From contig NZ_CAMFLC010000023.1 in the NCBI RefSeq assembly GCF_945957465.1, positions 1 to 57,005 of the forward strand: DNA of 57,005 nucleotides, in the 5' to 3' direction. Position numbers and translations under genes: made by a program. The DNA is from an uncultured Leifsonia sp. Lineage in GTDB: Bacteria > Actinomycetota > Actinomycetes > Actinomycetales > Microbacteriaceae. Below, piece by piece: positions 38,629-47,308 of the stretch. The stretch's first letter is position 1. Every line of letters starts with the position of its first letter. Below the pieces are notes generated by a model. It had not been told where the DNA came from and made no database searches. It was given only the letters and a program-made list of their open reading frames with translations.

Positions 38629-39588
38629 ATGAGCAGGGCCGCGATCGTGGTCAACCCGGTCAAGACGGAGGAGGCCGCGTTGCGCGCCGCGCTCCAGGCT
38701 GCCGAGAAGAGGCACGGCTGGGAGGACACCCTCTGGCTGGAGACCACCGAGGACGACCCGGGATCGGGGCAGGCCAGGGAGGCTCTGGAGAGCGGCGTCG
38801 ACGTCGTCATCGCCGCAGGCGGCGACGGGACCGTGCGGACCGTGGCGGAGGAGCTCCGCGGCACCGATACGCCCCTCGCGCTGCTGCCGTCCGGAACGGG
38901 CAACCTGCTCGCCCGCAACCTCGACCTGACCCTGGACGACGTCGAGCACGCCCTGGACACCGCCTTCGGCGGCCAGGACCGCGCCATCGACGTCGGCGTC
39001 GCCGAACTGCGCGACGGCGGCCGGACGGAGCGGCGCGCCTTCCTCGTGATGGCGGGGGTCGGCATCGACGCGCAGATGATCGCCGCCACCGACGACGAGC
39101 TCAAGGCGAAGGCGGGCTGGCTCGCCTATGCCAAGGCGATCGGCACGGTGCTGCGCGACAAGAACGAGCTGCGGCTGCGCTATCAGCTCGACGGCGGCAC
39201 GGTGCACTCGATGCACGCCCACACCGTCCTGATCGGCAACTGCGGCTCGCTGCCGGCCAACATCCTGCTGCTGCCGGACGCTGCGGTCGACGACGGCATC
39301 CTCGACATCGTGGTCCTGCGGCCCGAGGGGTTCGCCGGCTGGGTGCGGATCGTCGTGAAGATCTTCTGGGAGAACGGCGTGCTGCGCCGCACCGGTGCGG
39401 GTCGCCGGCTGATGGGTGCCGACAAGGAGGTGCGCGCGATGAACTACCTGAAGGGCCGGGAGCTCGTCATCTCGCTGAACCGGCCGCAGGATGTCGAGCT
39501 GGACGGCGACCTCTTCGGGCGCGTCTCCGCGCTGCGGGTCCGGGTCGACCCCGGCGCGCTGCGGGTGCGGGTTCCGCGGTCGTCGTGA
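38629..39588 (+). CDS. Diacylglycerol kinase-family lipid kinase
   Basis: 319 residues of the DAGK catalytic (YegS/DgkB-like) fold. AAIVVNPVK opens the fold, VVIAAGGDGTVRTVAEEL carries the GGDGT nucleotide motif, and LPSGTGNLLARNL the substrate-site Gly/Asn motif; DGILDIVVLRPE is near the C-terminus. It phosphorylates a lipid or sphingosine-like acceptor at the membrane face; the exact lipid is unknown. GAGGGGAG precedes ATG 38629. Confidence 0.92.
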   Translation: MSRAAIVVNPVKTEEAALRAALQAAEKRHGWEDTLWLETTEDDPGSGQAREALESGVDVVIAAGGDGTVRTVAEELRGTDTPLALLPSGTGNLLARNLDLTLDDVEHALDTAFGGQDRAIDVGVAELRDGGRTERRAFLVMAGVGIDAQMIAATDDELKAKAGWLAYAKAIGTVLRDKNELRLRYQLDGGTVHSMHAHTVLIGNCGSLPANILLLPDAAVDDGILDIVVLRPEGFAGWVRIVVKIFWENGVLRRTGAGRRLMGADKEVRAMNYLKGRELVISLNRPQDVELDGDLFGRVSALRVRVDPGALRVRVPRSS

Positions 39589-39667
39589 ACCGCGGCCCTC
39601 GCCGTTTCGTGTAACCCTCTGAGGAGGTCGGAGGCCGAACGCCCGGGCACCGGACGCCGCCGCCCGT

Positions 39668-40186
39668 GTGCAGATGACCAGGCAGGACAGCATCGACCGG
39701 CACCGCGCCGGTCGTGACAGCACCATCAGGACCGAGAGCCGCATCCTCGTCGCGGCGGGCATCGAGACGCTCTGGGCCTACCTCTGCGATGTCGCCCGTT
39801 GGGCGGAGTGGGCGCCGACCGTGCTGGAATGCCGGATCCGCGGCGGCGGACCGCTGGAGCCCGGCGCGTGGGTGGACCAGCGTGCCCGCGACCTGGGCTG
39901 GAACCACCGCAGGAGTGAACGGGTGACCGCCGTCGACGAGCCACACGCGATGGCCTTTTCCGGCACGATGGGCACGTCGGCGGCCCGCTGGGGCATGGAG
40001 TTGGTGCCGGTGGGCGGCGCGGGCACGGCTGCCATGATGTGGGTGGAGGTCGACATCGCGAACGTGATGCACGCTTACCCGGCGCACTCCCTCCAGGCCC
40101 GGATCCAGCGGGTCAGCGACCTCGAGATGGCCGGCATCCGGGCGGCGGTCGAGGCCGACGCGCGCGCGGGAACGGGGTCTGAATGA
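39668..40186 (+). CDS. SRPBCC-family protein
   Basis: 172 residues, polyketide-cyclase/START-like: ILVAAGIETLWAYLCDVARWAEWAPTVLECRI, a central beta sheet, and the C-terminal helix LQARIQRVSDLEMAGIRAAVEADA. The start is GTG 39668 or ATG 39674; neither has a ribosome site. The end overlaps the methyltransferase start by ATGA, so the two probably act on one small molecule. Confidence 0.8.
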   Translation: MQMTRQDSIDRHRAGRDSTIRTESRILVAAGIETLWAYLCDVARWAEWAPTVLECRIRGGGPLEPGAWVDQRARDLGWNHRRSERVTAVDEPHAMAFSGTMGTSAARWGMELVPVGGAGTAAMMWVEVDIANVMHAYPAHSLQARIQRVSDLEMAGIRAAVEADARAGTGSE

Positions 40187-40854
40187 CCGACGCCGACCGT
40201 ATCAGGGAGCACCTGATCGCGACCTACCGGAGGAGGGCCGCCCACTACGACGTGACCTCCCGGCTCTCGCCCGTGCCGCTGTACCCTCAGCGCGCGCAAC
40301 GTGTGCTCGCGGTGCGCACGCTCGGCCTCCGCCCCGGCGCGACCGTCGTGGAGGTCGCCTGCGGCACCGGCCTGAACTTCGCACTGCTGGAGCGCGCCGT
40401 CGGCCCCGGCGGACGCATCGTGGGCGTCGACCTGACCGACGCGATGCTGGAGAGGGCGCGGCACCGGGCGGATGCCGCCGGCTGGGCAAACGTGCGGCTC
40501 GTGCAGACGGATGCCGCGGAGTTCGACTTCCCCGCCGGAGTCGACGGCATCCTGTCGACCTATGCGCTGACCCAGGTGCCTGCGTGCGGCCGGGTCGTGG
40601 CGCACGCGGCGGCGGCGCTCGCCCCCGGCGGCCGCCTGGCCGTGCTCGACCTCCGGCTGCCCGACCGCACACCGCGCTGGCTCTCCCGGCTCGGTGTCGC
40701 CGTGGTCGGCGGATCGACCTCGCTCGACGAGTGGATCGCGCGCCGGCCGTGGGAGGAGATCCGCAGCGCCGTTCGTGCGGGTCTGGCCGAGCCGTCGTGG
40801 CGGGACCTGTGCTTCGGGACGGCGTTCCTCGCGAGCGGGGCCGGGCGCGGCTGA
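40183..40854 (+). CDS. Class I SAM-dependent methyltransferase (UbiE-like)
   Basis: 223 residues. N-terminal YRRRAAHYDVTSRL is typical of UbiE/COQ5-like enzymes; SAM motif I is VVEVACGTGLNF, acidic VGVDLTDAMLERA follows, then DAAEFDF and LAPGGRLAVLDLRLP. Overlaps the SRPBCC gene, and the stop lies in the left arm of a strong terminator. Substrate unknown; a lipid-linked or isoprenoid target is plausible beside the lipid kinase. Confidence 0.88.
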   Translation: MTDADRIREHLIATYRRRAAHYDVTSRLSPVPLYPQRAQRVLAVRTLGLRPGATVVEVACGTGLNFALLERAVGPGGRIVGVDLTDAMLERARHRADAAGWANVRLVQTDAAEFDFPAGVDGILSTYALTQVPACGRVVAHAAAALAPGGRLAVLDLRLPDRTPRWLSRLGVAVVGGSTSLDEWIARRPWEEIRSAVRAGLAEPSWRDLCFGTAFLASGAGRG

Positions 40855-40885
40855 GGGCCGGCGCCGCTGCGGCGCCGGCCCTCAG
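40851..40885. terminator. Bidirectional terminator, 16-bp stem
   Basis: CTGAGGGCCGGCGCCG, loop CTG, CGGCGCCGGCCCTCAG, between convergent genes ending at 40854 and 40900. Confidence 0.85.
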
Positions 40886-40899
40886 CCGTTCTGCTGACC

Positions 40900-41541
40900 T
40901 CAGACGGTGCGCGGCGCCTTCGCCAGATTGGCCTCGAGCTCCTCGCGGTTCTGTCGCACCACGTAGGCGGGACGGTCGCGCTCGACGCGCCAGCTCTCGG
41001 AGAGCGGGCCGATGTTCACCGTGTCGAAGCCGAACTCCTCGTAGATCGACGTCACGAGCGCTGCGGCGTCGTCGAAGTCGCTCGCGGTCGCGAGCGCACG
41101 GCGGTTCGGGGTGCCCGCCGGCGAGCCGGTGGTCTGGATGTCGCCGGCCATGATGTGGTTGAAGCCCTTGGCGACCCTCGACTCGGGCAGGTGCGCCTGC
41201 AGCAGGCCGCTGACCGTCGCCGTCCCCTCGTCGAGCTCCGGGATGTGCCCGTCGCGCTCGAAGTAATAGTTGTTCGTGTCGATCACGACCTTGCCGGCCA
41301 GGGGCGCGACGGGGATGTCGCGGTAGTTCTTCAGCGGCACCGTCACGACGACGAAGTCTCCCGCCGCGGCCGCCTCTTCCGCGGTCGCAGCGGTCGCCGA
41401 CGGGCCGAGTTCCGCGATGAGGTCCGCGAGGGTCTCCGGCCCGCGCGAGTTGGCGATGGTCACGGTGTAGCCGTGCGCGATGAAGGTGTGTGCGAGTGCC
41501 GAGCCGATGTGGCCGGCTCCGATGATTCCTACGTTGGTCAT
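40900..41541 (-). CDS. NADPH-dependent F420 reductase-like oxidoreductase
   Basis: 213 residues from ATG 41541. The N-terminal NVGIIGAGHIGSALAHTFIAHGYTVTIANSRG is an NAD(P)-binding Rossmann motif with a Ser/Arg after strand 2, favouring NADP. The middle (VVVTVPLKNYRDIP...GKVVIDTNNYYFERDG) and AKGFNHIMAGD match the F420-dependent NADP oxidoreductase fold. Some family members are not F420 enzymes, so the cofactor partner is open. Single gene, convergent on the methyltransferase across a terminator. Confidence 0.83.
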   Translation of the reverse strand: MTNVGIIGAGHIGSALAHTFIAHGYTVTIANSRGPETLADLIAELGPSATAATAEEAAAAGDFVVVTVPLKNYRDIPVAPLAGKVVIDTNNYYFERDGHIPELDEGTATVSGLLQAHLPESRVAKGFNHIMAGDIQTTGSPAGTPNRRALATASDFDDAAALVTSIYEEFGFDTVNIGPLSESWRVERDRPAYVVRQNREELEANLAKAPRTV

Positions 41542-41601
41542 TCCGTATTGAACGGGAAGGGGCGCCGGGAATTCCGCGCGGGGGACGAACTGCACGGATT
41601 C

Positions 41602-42561
41602 TCAGGAGCCGGATCGTCCGAAGTCGCGCACCTCGGGCACGAGCGCTGCCAGGATGGCCGGTGCCGCGGGCTCCGTCGCCACCACGATCGTGTGCGCGGG
41701 GCGGCCCGCTGCGGCGCTCCGCTCGTCCGTGCGGGTGGTCCGCCCGCGCTCCGCGCCGAGAGCGGTGTCGACCGTGATCGGCCCGCTCAGGGTGCGGGTG
41801 ACGGAAAGCGCGTCCAGCGCCACCAGTGCGGCGAGCGGATCGTGGAGGGCGGCGCTTCGGCTCTCGAAGACACCCGCGTAGAAGTCGAGGTACACCTCGA
41901 ACGCCAGCGCGACCGCGTGGAGGAGCGGGTCGCCGCTGTGCGCGAGCCGCTCGACCTCCTCCGCCGTGATGGTGTGGTCCATCGTGACGTCCAGCGGCAC
42001 CAGCGTGATCTGCCACGGCGCGGCGAAGACGACCTCGGCCGCTTCGGGGTCGTTGAAGATGTTGGCCTCTGCGGCCGGGGTGATGTTCCCCGGCACCTCG
42101 ACCGCGCCACCCATGATCGTCACCCGGCGCACGCGCTCCGGCAGGCTCGGGTCGGCCGCCAGGGCCTCCGCGACGTTGGTCAGCGGTCCGATCGCCAGGA
42201 TGTCGAGTTCGCCGGCGTGGCGGTGCGACAGCTCGAGGAGGAGCTCGACCGCGGTGGACGTCACCGGCTGGGCCAGAGGCTCCGGCACCAGGAGGCCGCC
42301 CAATCCCTCCGCGCCGTGCACATCCCGGGCGCCGCCCCCGAACGCCCCGCCGAGCGGATGGTGGCGGCCGACCGCGACAGGGATGTCCGTGCGGCCGGCC
42401 AACTCGAGCAGATGCAGGGTGTTGCGGGCGGCGACCGCCGCGGAGACATTGCCGCTGACCGTGCCGATGCCGGCGGGCTCCGCGCCGGAGCGCAGCAGCA
42501 CGGCGATCGCGAGGGCGTCGTCGATTCCGGTGTCGCAGTCGAGGTAGAGCGGAGCGGTCAT
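41602..42561 (-). CDS. Inosine/uridine-preferring nucleoside hydrolase
   Basis: 319 residues. The calcium-binding signature DCDTGIDDALAIAVLL (9-24) opens the protein; NVSAAVAARNTLHLLEL, IMGGAVEVPGNITPAAEANIFNDPEAA and the later SAALHDPLAAL carry the remaining metal and ribose contacts. It should split nucleosides to base and ribose. It overlaps the ribokinase-family gene by four bases, so the released sugar could be phosphorylated at once. Confidence 0.92.
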   Translation of the reverse strand: MTAPLYLDCDTGIDDALAIAVLLRSGAEPAGIGTVSGNVSAAVAARNTLHLLELAGRTDIPVAVGRHHPLGGAFGGGARDVHGAEGLGGLLVPEPLAQPVTSTAVELLLELSHRHAGELDILAIGPLTNVAEALAADPSLPERVRRVTIMGGAVEVPGNITPAAEANIFNDPEAAEVVFAAPWQITLVPLDVTMDHTITAEEVERLAHSGDPLLHAVALAFEVYLDFYAGVFESRSAALHDPLAALVALDALSVTRTLSGPITVDTALGAERGRTTRTDERSAAAGRPAHTIVVATEPAAPAILAALVPEVRDFGRSGS

Positions 42562-43382
42562 GTCATCGCCTCATAGTCGTGGAGCAGGTGGAGGACCGGC
42601 TGGGAGGCCGGGTCGGCGACCGCGGCCGCACCGACGGCCGATGCGGTCAGGAGGGCGGAGCGGGGCTCGGCGCCGGCCGCCAGGCCGAGCGCGACCGCGG
42701 CGCAGTAGGCGTCGCCCGCGCCCACCGAGTTGACGACGGTGGCCGCCACGGCGGGCACTGCGACCACGCGCTCCCCGTTCTCGAAGAGCGCGGAGCCCCC
42801 ACTGCCGTAGGTGACGACGACGCGGCGAGCGCTGCGGAGCGCGTCGATCGCCGCGTACTCGTGCTCGTTGACCACGATGAGGTCGGCGCGGCGCACCAGG
42901 GCGTCGGGGAGGTCGCGCGCCGGCGAGGCGTTCAGCACGGTGAAGGCGTCGGTCGCCCGGAAGGCGGCCTCCACCACCTCCACCGGGATCTCGAGCTGCG
43001 CGATCAGCACGTCGAACGCGCGGTCGGCCGGCGCTTCGACCCCGGCGTTCGCTCCCGCGCACACGACGATCTGGTTCTCGCCCGCGTCGTCGGTCACGAT
43101 CAACGCGACGCCTGTCGGCTCGGAGACGCGCCGGACGTGGGCGACGTCGACGCCGACCGCGCGGAGCGTGTCGAGGGCGAGGTCGCCGTCCGCGTCCTCG
43201 CCGACGGCCCCGAACATCGTGACCTCGGCGCCCAGCTGGGCGGCGGCCGACGCCTGGTTCGCGCCCTTGCCGCCGGCCTCGCGTCGAAAGCCGTGCCCCG
43301 AGAGCGTCTCCCCGGGATTCGGAAGGCGCGGCGCCGACGCCACCAGGTCGATGTTGATGCTGCCCAGCACCGCTGCCCTCAT
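42558..43382 (-). CDS. rbsK: Ribokinase-family (PfkB) sugar kinase
   Basis: 274 residues. Start MRAAVLGSINIDLVASAPRLPNPGETL, the sugar-binding GGKGANQASAAAQLGA, and the catalytic anion hole with Asp in VNSVGAGDAYCAAVALGL, all as in ribokinases. GGGAGGGATG precedes the ATG. Coupled to the nucleoside hydrolase: nucleoside to ribose to ribose 5-phosphate. The DeoR-type regulator lies just upstream on the same strand. Confidence 0.9.
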   Translation of the reverse strand: MRAAVLGSINIDLVASAPRLPNPGETLSGHGFRREAGGKGANQASAAAQLGAEVTMFGAVGEDADGDLALDTLRAVGVDVAHVRRVSEPTGVALIVTDDAGENQIVVCAGANAGVEAPADRAFDVLIAQLEIPVEVVEAAFRATDAFTVLNASPARDLPDALVRRADLIVVNEHEYAAIDALRSARRVVVTYGSGGSALFENGERVVAVPAVAATVVNSVGAGDAYCAAVALGLAAGAEPRSALLTASAVGAAAVADPASQPVLHLLHDYEAMT

Positions 43383-43473
43383 CGCGTCATCCCTCCCGCA
43401 CCGGCGCGTTCGCCGCGGCGACCACGATAGCGGTCGCGTCGGGAGAACAGGAATCGGTGGCCGGGGTCTGACG

Positions 43474-44217
43474 CTACCGCGCGATCACGACCCGCGTGTC
43501 CGTTCCCTCCAGCGTCGCCGTGCCGGCTCCGGGCGTCGTGACGACGATGTCGAAGTCGTGGAGGGAGGCGATCTGGAACGCCCCGTCGCCGGGGAACTTG
43601 AGCGAGGTCGCGACCAGGATCGTCGTGTCGGCAGCGCGGCACATCCGGTGCTTGATCGTGGCCTCCTGGTTCAGGTCGGTCACCACCGATCCGTCCGGGC
43701 GCACGCCGCCGCTGCTGATCACGGCGACGTCCGCGTGGATGAGGGCGAGCATCTGCTCGGTGAGCGGACCGGACAGCGTTCCCGGCTTCGACCCGACGGT
43801 GCCGCCCAGGAGGATGAGCGTGCAGACCGGGTCGTCGCCCAGCACGCGCAGGATCCAGAGGTTGTTGGTCACGATCGTCACCGGCCGGTCGCGGAGGTGG
43901 CGCGCGAGGGCGAGTGTGGTGTGGCCGATGTCGAGGAGGACGACGTCGCCGTCCTGGATGAACCCGGCGGTGGCGACGGCGATCGCGCGTTTCTCACCGG
44001 CGTCGGGGTCGTGATCCTCGAACCCGTCGTCGGCGGCTTCGGGAACCGTTGCGCCGCCGTGCACGCGGCGCAGGGCGCCGGCCAGTTCGAGTCGCTCCAG
44101 ATCGCGGCGGACGGTCGTGCCGCTGACCGCCAGGAGTCCGGACAGCTCCTCGACCGTCGCGCTCCCGGTGGCGTGGACGCGTTCGACGATGGCCGCCTCG
44201 CGCTGGTGCGTCAGCAT
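43474..44217 (-). CDS. DeoR/GlpR-family transcriptional regulator
   Basis: 247 residues. The N-terminal winged helix is the DeoR signature (REAAIVERVHATGSATVEELSGLLAVSGTTVRRDLERLELAGALRRVHGGA); the C-terminal domain is the ISOCOT sugar-phosphate sensor (VVLLDIGHTTLALARHL, ISSGGVRPDGSV). GAGGAG lies five bases before ATG 44217. It is divergent from the ABC importer operon and upstream of the kinase and hydrolase genes, so it probably regulates both sides in response to a phosphorylated sugar or polyol. Confidence 0.92.
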   Translation of the reverse strand: MLTHQREAAIVERVHATGSATVEELSGLLAVSGTTVRRDLERLELAGALRRVHGGATVPEAADDGFEDHDPDAGEKRAIAVATAGFIQDGDVVLLDIGHTTLALARHLRDRPVTIVTNNLWILRVLGDDPVCTLILLGGTVGSKPGTLSGPLTEQMLALIHADVAVISSGGVRPDGSVVTDLNQEATIKHRMCRAADTTILVATSLKFPGDGAFQIASLHDFDIVVTTPGAGTATLEGTDTRVVIAR

Positions 44218-44255
44218 GCGCTCTCCTCTCCGATGTGAGCAACATCAGCATCCTG

Positions 44256-44312
44256 GTGCTCATTTTCGCTCATATGAACGCCGAATGAACAGTAATTGGC
44301 GCTCATTTGAAA
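44256..44312. promoter_or_regulatory. Repeated GCTCAT motifs, probable DeoR operator
   Basis: GCTCATTTTC (44258-44267), GCTCATATGAAC (44268-44279) and GCTCATTTGAAA (44301-44312) lie in the space between the divergent DeoR and ABC genes. TAGCGT (44351-44356) could be the -10 box of the ABC operon. Confidence 0.5.
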
Positions 44313-44425
44313 CCTGGCGCTCGCGTATCGCCAAGAATGCGCAGCCCGAATAGCGTGAAGATCGCTCGCCCCCGACCGGGAGCAGCGACACCCCACTCAC
44401 TCACTCCCCCCTCAGGAGCGCCCTC

Positions 44426-45577
44426 GTGAAAACCTCCCGCTTGCTCGCCTCCCTCGCGGTCGTCACGGCCGCGGGCCTCGCCCTGGCCGGTTGCGCCCAG
44501 GGCAGCTCGGCCGCGTCGTCCACCGACGGCTCGGACAAGAAGCTCACCGTCTTCCTCAGCGCGGACACCAACATCCAAGACCTCTGGCAGAAGACGCTCA
44601 TCCCGGCGTTCGAGAAGGCCAACCCGGGCTACTCGGTGTCGGTCGACTTCGACCTGCACGGTCTGCACGACCAGCAGACGGTGGCGAAGCTCACCGCCGC
44701 CACCCTGCAGAAGAAGGACCCGGGCTACGACCTCGTCGACGCCGGGTTCGTGGCCCAGGTCGCCGCCTCCGGCCTGCTCACGAAGGTCACCCCCGCCGAG
44801 GTGCCCGGCCTGGCCGACGTGCCCAAGGACCTGGTGACGGCCGGCGGCAACGGCGGGATCCCCTACCGCGGCTCGAGCGTCGTGCTCGCCTACGACACGA
44901 AGACGGTGCCGACCCCGCCGAAGACCCTCGACGACCTGCTCGCCTGGATCAAGGCGCACCCCGGCAGGTTCGCCTACAACTCGCCGGACACCGGAGGCAG
45001 TGGAGCGGCGTTCGTCACGACCGTCCTCGACCAGAACCTCTCCGCCGCCGACCGCAGCAAGCTGGTCACCGGAACCGACCCGAGCGCCGAGAGCGGCTGG
45101 GACAAGGGCTTCGCCACGCTGGCCTCCCTCAACCCGTACGTGTACCAGAAGGGCGTCTACCCGAACGGGAACAACCAGGTGCTCGACCTGCTCTCCAGCG
45201 GTCAGATCTCGCTCGCCCCGGTCTGGAGCGACCAGTTCATCACGGGCCGCAAGAACGGTCAGATCCCGGCGAACATCGCCTACACGCAGATCTCGGACCC
45301 GTCGCTGACCGGCGGAGCCAGCTACCTCGGCATCCCGTCCGCCACGCCGCGGAAGGCGGGTGCGGAGAAGCTGGTGTCGTGGCTGCTCACCCCGGCCGCG
45401 CAGGGCCTGGTGTCCGACAGCATCTCCGGCTACCCGGTGATCGCTCTCGACAAGCTGCCCGCCGCGTCGCAGAAGCTGTTCAAGGACGCCGACATCGCCC
45501 ACCTGCGACCGACGTACTTCGCGACGGTCTCGGCGGACATGAACAAGGCTTGGGCCCAGAAGGTCCCCGGCAAATAA
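44426..45577 (+). CDS. ABC transporter substrate-binding lipoprotein
   Basis: 383 residues from GTG 44426 (AGGAG eight bases upstream). Lipoprotein signal ending in LAGC, then a binding-protein fold of the iron/thiamine/polyamine type (KKLTVFLSADTNIQDLWQKTLIPAFEKANPGYSVSVDF; SGWDKGFATLASLNPYVY; LAPVWSDQFI). It overlaps the first permease gene (TAATG). Ligand not shown by sequence; the enzymes encoded downstream point to a phosphodiester or sugar-phosphate. Confidence 0.9.
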   Translation: MKTSRLLASLAVVTAAGLALAGCAQGSSAASSTDGSDKKLTVFLSADTNIQDLWQKTLIPAFEKANPGYSVSVDFDLHGLHDQQTVAKLTAATLQKKDPGYDLVDAGFVAQVAASGLLTKVTPAEVPGLADVPKDLVTAGGNGGIPYRGSSVVLAYDTKTVPTPPKTLDDLLAWIKAHPGRFAYNSPDTGGSGAAFVTTVLDQNLSAADRSKLVTGTDPSAESGWDKGFATLASLNPYVYQKGVYPNGNNQVLDLLSSGQISLAPVWSDQFITGRKNGQIPANIAYTQISDPSLTGGASYLGIPSATPRKAGAEKLVSWLLTPAAQGLVSDSISGYPVIALDKLPAASQKLFKDADIAHLRPTYFATVSADMNKAWAQKVPGK

Positions 45578-46476
45578 TGGTCACCACCACCGCCACCTCG
45601 GCGGCGGGCTTCCTGCTCGCCCTGCCCCCGGTCGTCGTCATCGCGCTCTTCGTCGGCGTCCCCGTCGTGCTCGCGCTCGCCTTCAGCGTCGGGTTCACCG
45701 GCGGCCTCAACTCGGTGGTCGCGGCCGTGGGCCAGAACGTGCACCGCGCCGACGGCGTCGTGCCGACCTTCGGCGCCTACGGCGACGTGTTCACCACGCC
45801 GGCCTTCTGGCAGGACCTCGCGCTGACGCTCGGCGTCACAGTGGCCAGCACGGCCATCGTCGTCGTGCTCGCCGGCGGCATCGGCCTGTACCTGCGCCTG
45901 CACGGCGGCCGGCTCGCGAGGCTCCTGTCGGCGGTCGCCATCGTCCCCCTCTTCATCCCCGTGGTCATCGCCTCCTGGGCGATCCTGACGTTCTACTCCG
46001 CCGACGGATTCCTGCGCAGCCTGTTCGCCCAGGTCGGGCTGGAGGCCCCGGTGTGGTCGTACACGGCGGTCGCCATCGTGATCGGCTCGGCCTGGACGTC
46101 GCTGCCGTTCGCCGTGCTGATGATCGCCTCCGGCCTGCAATCGGTGCCCGACGCGCTGATCGAGGCGGCCAGGGACGCCGGCGCCGGCACCGCGCGCATC
46201 GTGCGCACCATCCTGCTGCCGATGAGCGCCGTGCCGATCGTCATCGCCGTGACGTTCACGGCGATCGGCGTGATCGGCTCCTACACCGTGCCCTACTTCA
46301 CCGGCCCGAACGCGCCCACCATGCTCGGCGTCTCGCTCGCCAGCTACTTCACCGCGTACAACCAGCCGCAGCAGTCCCTCGTGATGGCGTTCGTCGTCTT
46401 CCTCGCCGCGGCGGGCATCGGCGCGCTGTACGTCTGGGCGAACTTCCGCAGCGCCCGGCGCGAAGGGAGGATCTGA
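45577..46476 (+). CDS. ABC transporter permease
   Basis: 299 residues with six spans and the EAA loop IEAARDAGAGTARIVRTILLPMSAVPI that contacts the ATPase. Extracytoplasmic insert between spans 1 and 2 (about residues 42-82). Coupled at both ends to its neighbours. Belongs to the family of PotB/ThiP/AfuB-type permeases. Confidence 0.9.
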   Translation: MVTTTATSAAGFLLALPPVVVIALFVGVPVVLALAFSVGFTGGLNSVVAAVGQNVHRADGVVPTFGAYGDVFTTPAFWQDLALTLGVTVASTAIVVVLAGGIGLYLRLHGGRLARLLSAVAIVPLFIPVVIASWAILTFYSADGFLRSLFAQVGLEAPVWSYTAVAIVIGSAWTSLPFAVLMIASGLQSVPDALIEAARDAGAGTARIVRTILLPMSAVPIVIAVTFTAIGVIGSYTVPYFTGPNAPTMLGVSLASYFTAYNQPQQSLVMAFVVFLAAAGIGALYVWANFRSARREGRI

Positions 46477-47297
46477 TGCCGCGTGCCCTCTCCGTCGCCC
46501 TGCGCACCGCGGGAGCCGCTGCCTTCGCGACCGTGCTGCTCGTGTTCGTGCTCGGACCCCTGGTCTGGCTGGGCGCGCACGCCTTCGCCGACCGGTGGAC
46601 GTACCCGAACCTGCTCCCCGACTCCTGGACCCTGCGCTGGTGGCAGACCGTGTTCGGCGACCAGGCGCTCGGCTCGTCCATCCAGAACTCGCTGCTGATC
46701 ACTCCCGTGGTCGTGCTGGTCTCCGCGGCGGTCTGCCTGCCCGCCGCGTACGCCTTCGCCCGCTTCGAGTTCCCCGGCCGCCGGCTGTTCCTGATCGGGC
46801 TGTTCGCCACCAACGCCTTCCCGCGGATGGGGCTCTTCGCCACGCTCGCATCGCTCTACTACGCACTCGGCCTGATGAACACGTTCGCCGGCATCGTGGT
46901 CGTGCAGCTGCTCGGCACCATCGTCTTCATGACCTGGATCCCCGCCGCGGCGTTCGCGGCGGTACCGCGCTCGCTCGAGGAGGCCGCGCGCGACGCCGGC
47001 GCGTCCCGGACGCGCGTGTTCTTCACCGTCACTCTGCGGCTGGCGCTCCCCGGCATCCTCGTCGGCGCCGTGATGGCCTTCCTCGCCGCGTTCGACGAAG
47101 CCCAGGGGACCTACCTGGTCGGCGCCCCCGACATCCTCACGATGCCGACCGAGATGTACAGCCTGGTCCTCAACTTCCCCAAGCAGGTCGCCGCGGTGTT
47201 CTCGATCCTGCTCGCCATCCCTTCGGTGGTGCTGCTGCTCGCCGTGCGCAAGCACGTCATGGGCGGCCAGCTGGCCGAAGGCTTCCAACTCAAATGA
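46476..47297 (+). CDS. ABC transporter permease
   Basis: 273 residues, six spans, EAA loop LEEAARDAGASRTRVFFTVTLRLALPGI. GGGAGG lies about five bases before ATG 46476, whose first base is shared with the previous stop. PotC-like second permease, forming a heterodimer with the one before it. Confidence 0.9.
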   Translation: MPRALSVALRTAGAAAFATVLLVFVLGPLVWLGAHAFADRWTYPNLLPDSWTLRWWQTVFGDQALGSSIQNSLLITPVVVLVSAAVCLPAAYAFARFEFPGRRLFLIGLFATNAFPRMGLFATLASLYYALGLMNTFAGIVVVQLLGTIVFMTWIPAAAFAAVPRSLEEAARDAGASRTRVFFTVTLRLALPGILVGAVMAFLAAFDEAQGTYLVGAPDILTMPTEMYSLVLNFPKQVAAVFSILLAIPSVVLLLAVRKHVMGGQLAEGFQLK

Positions 47298-47308
47298 AGG
47301 AGCAACCG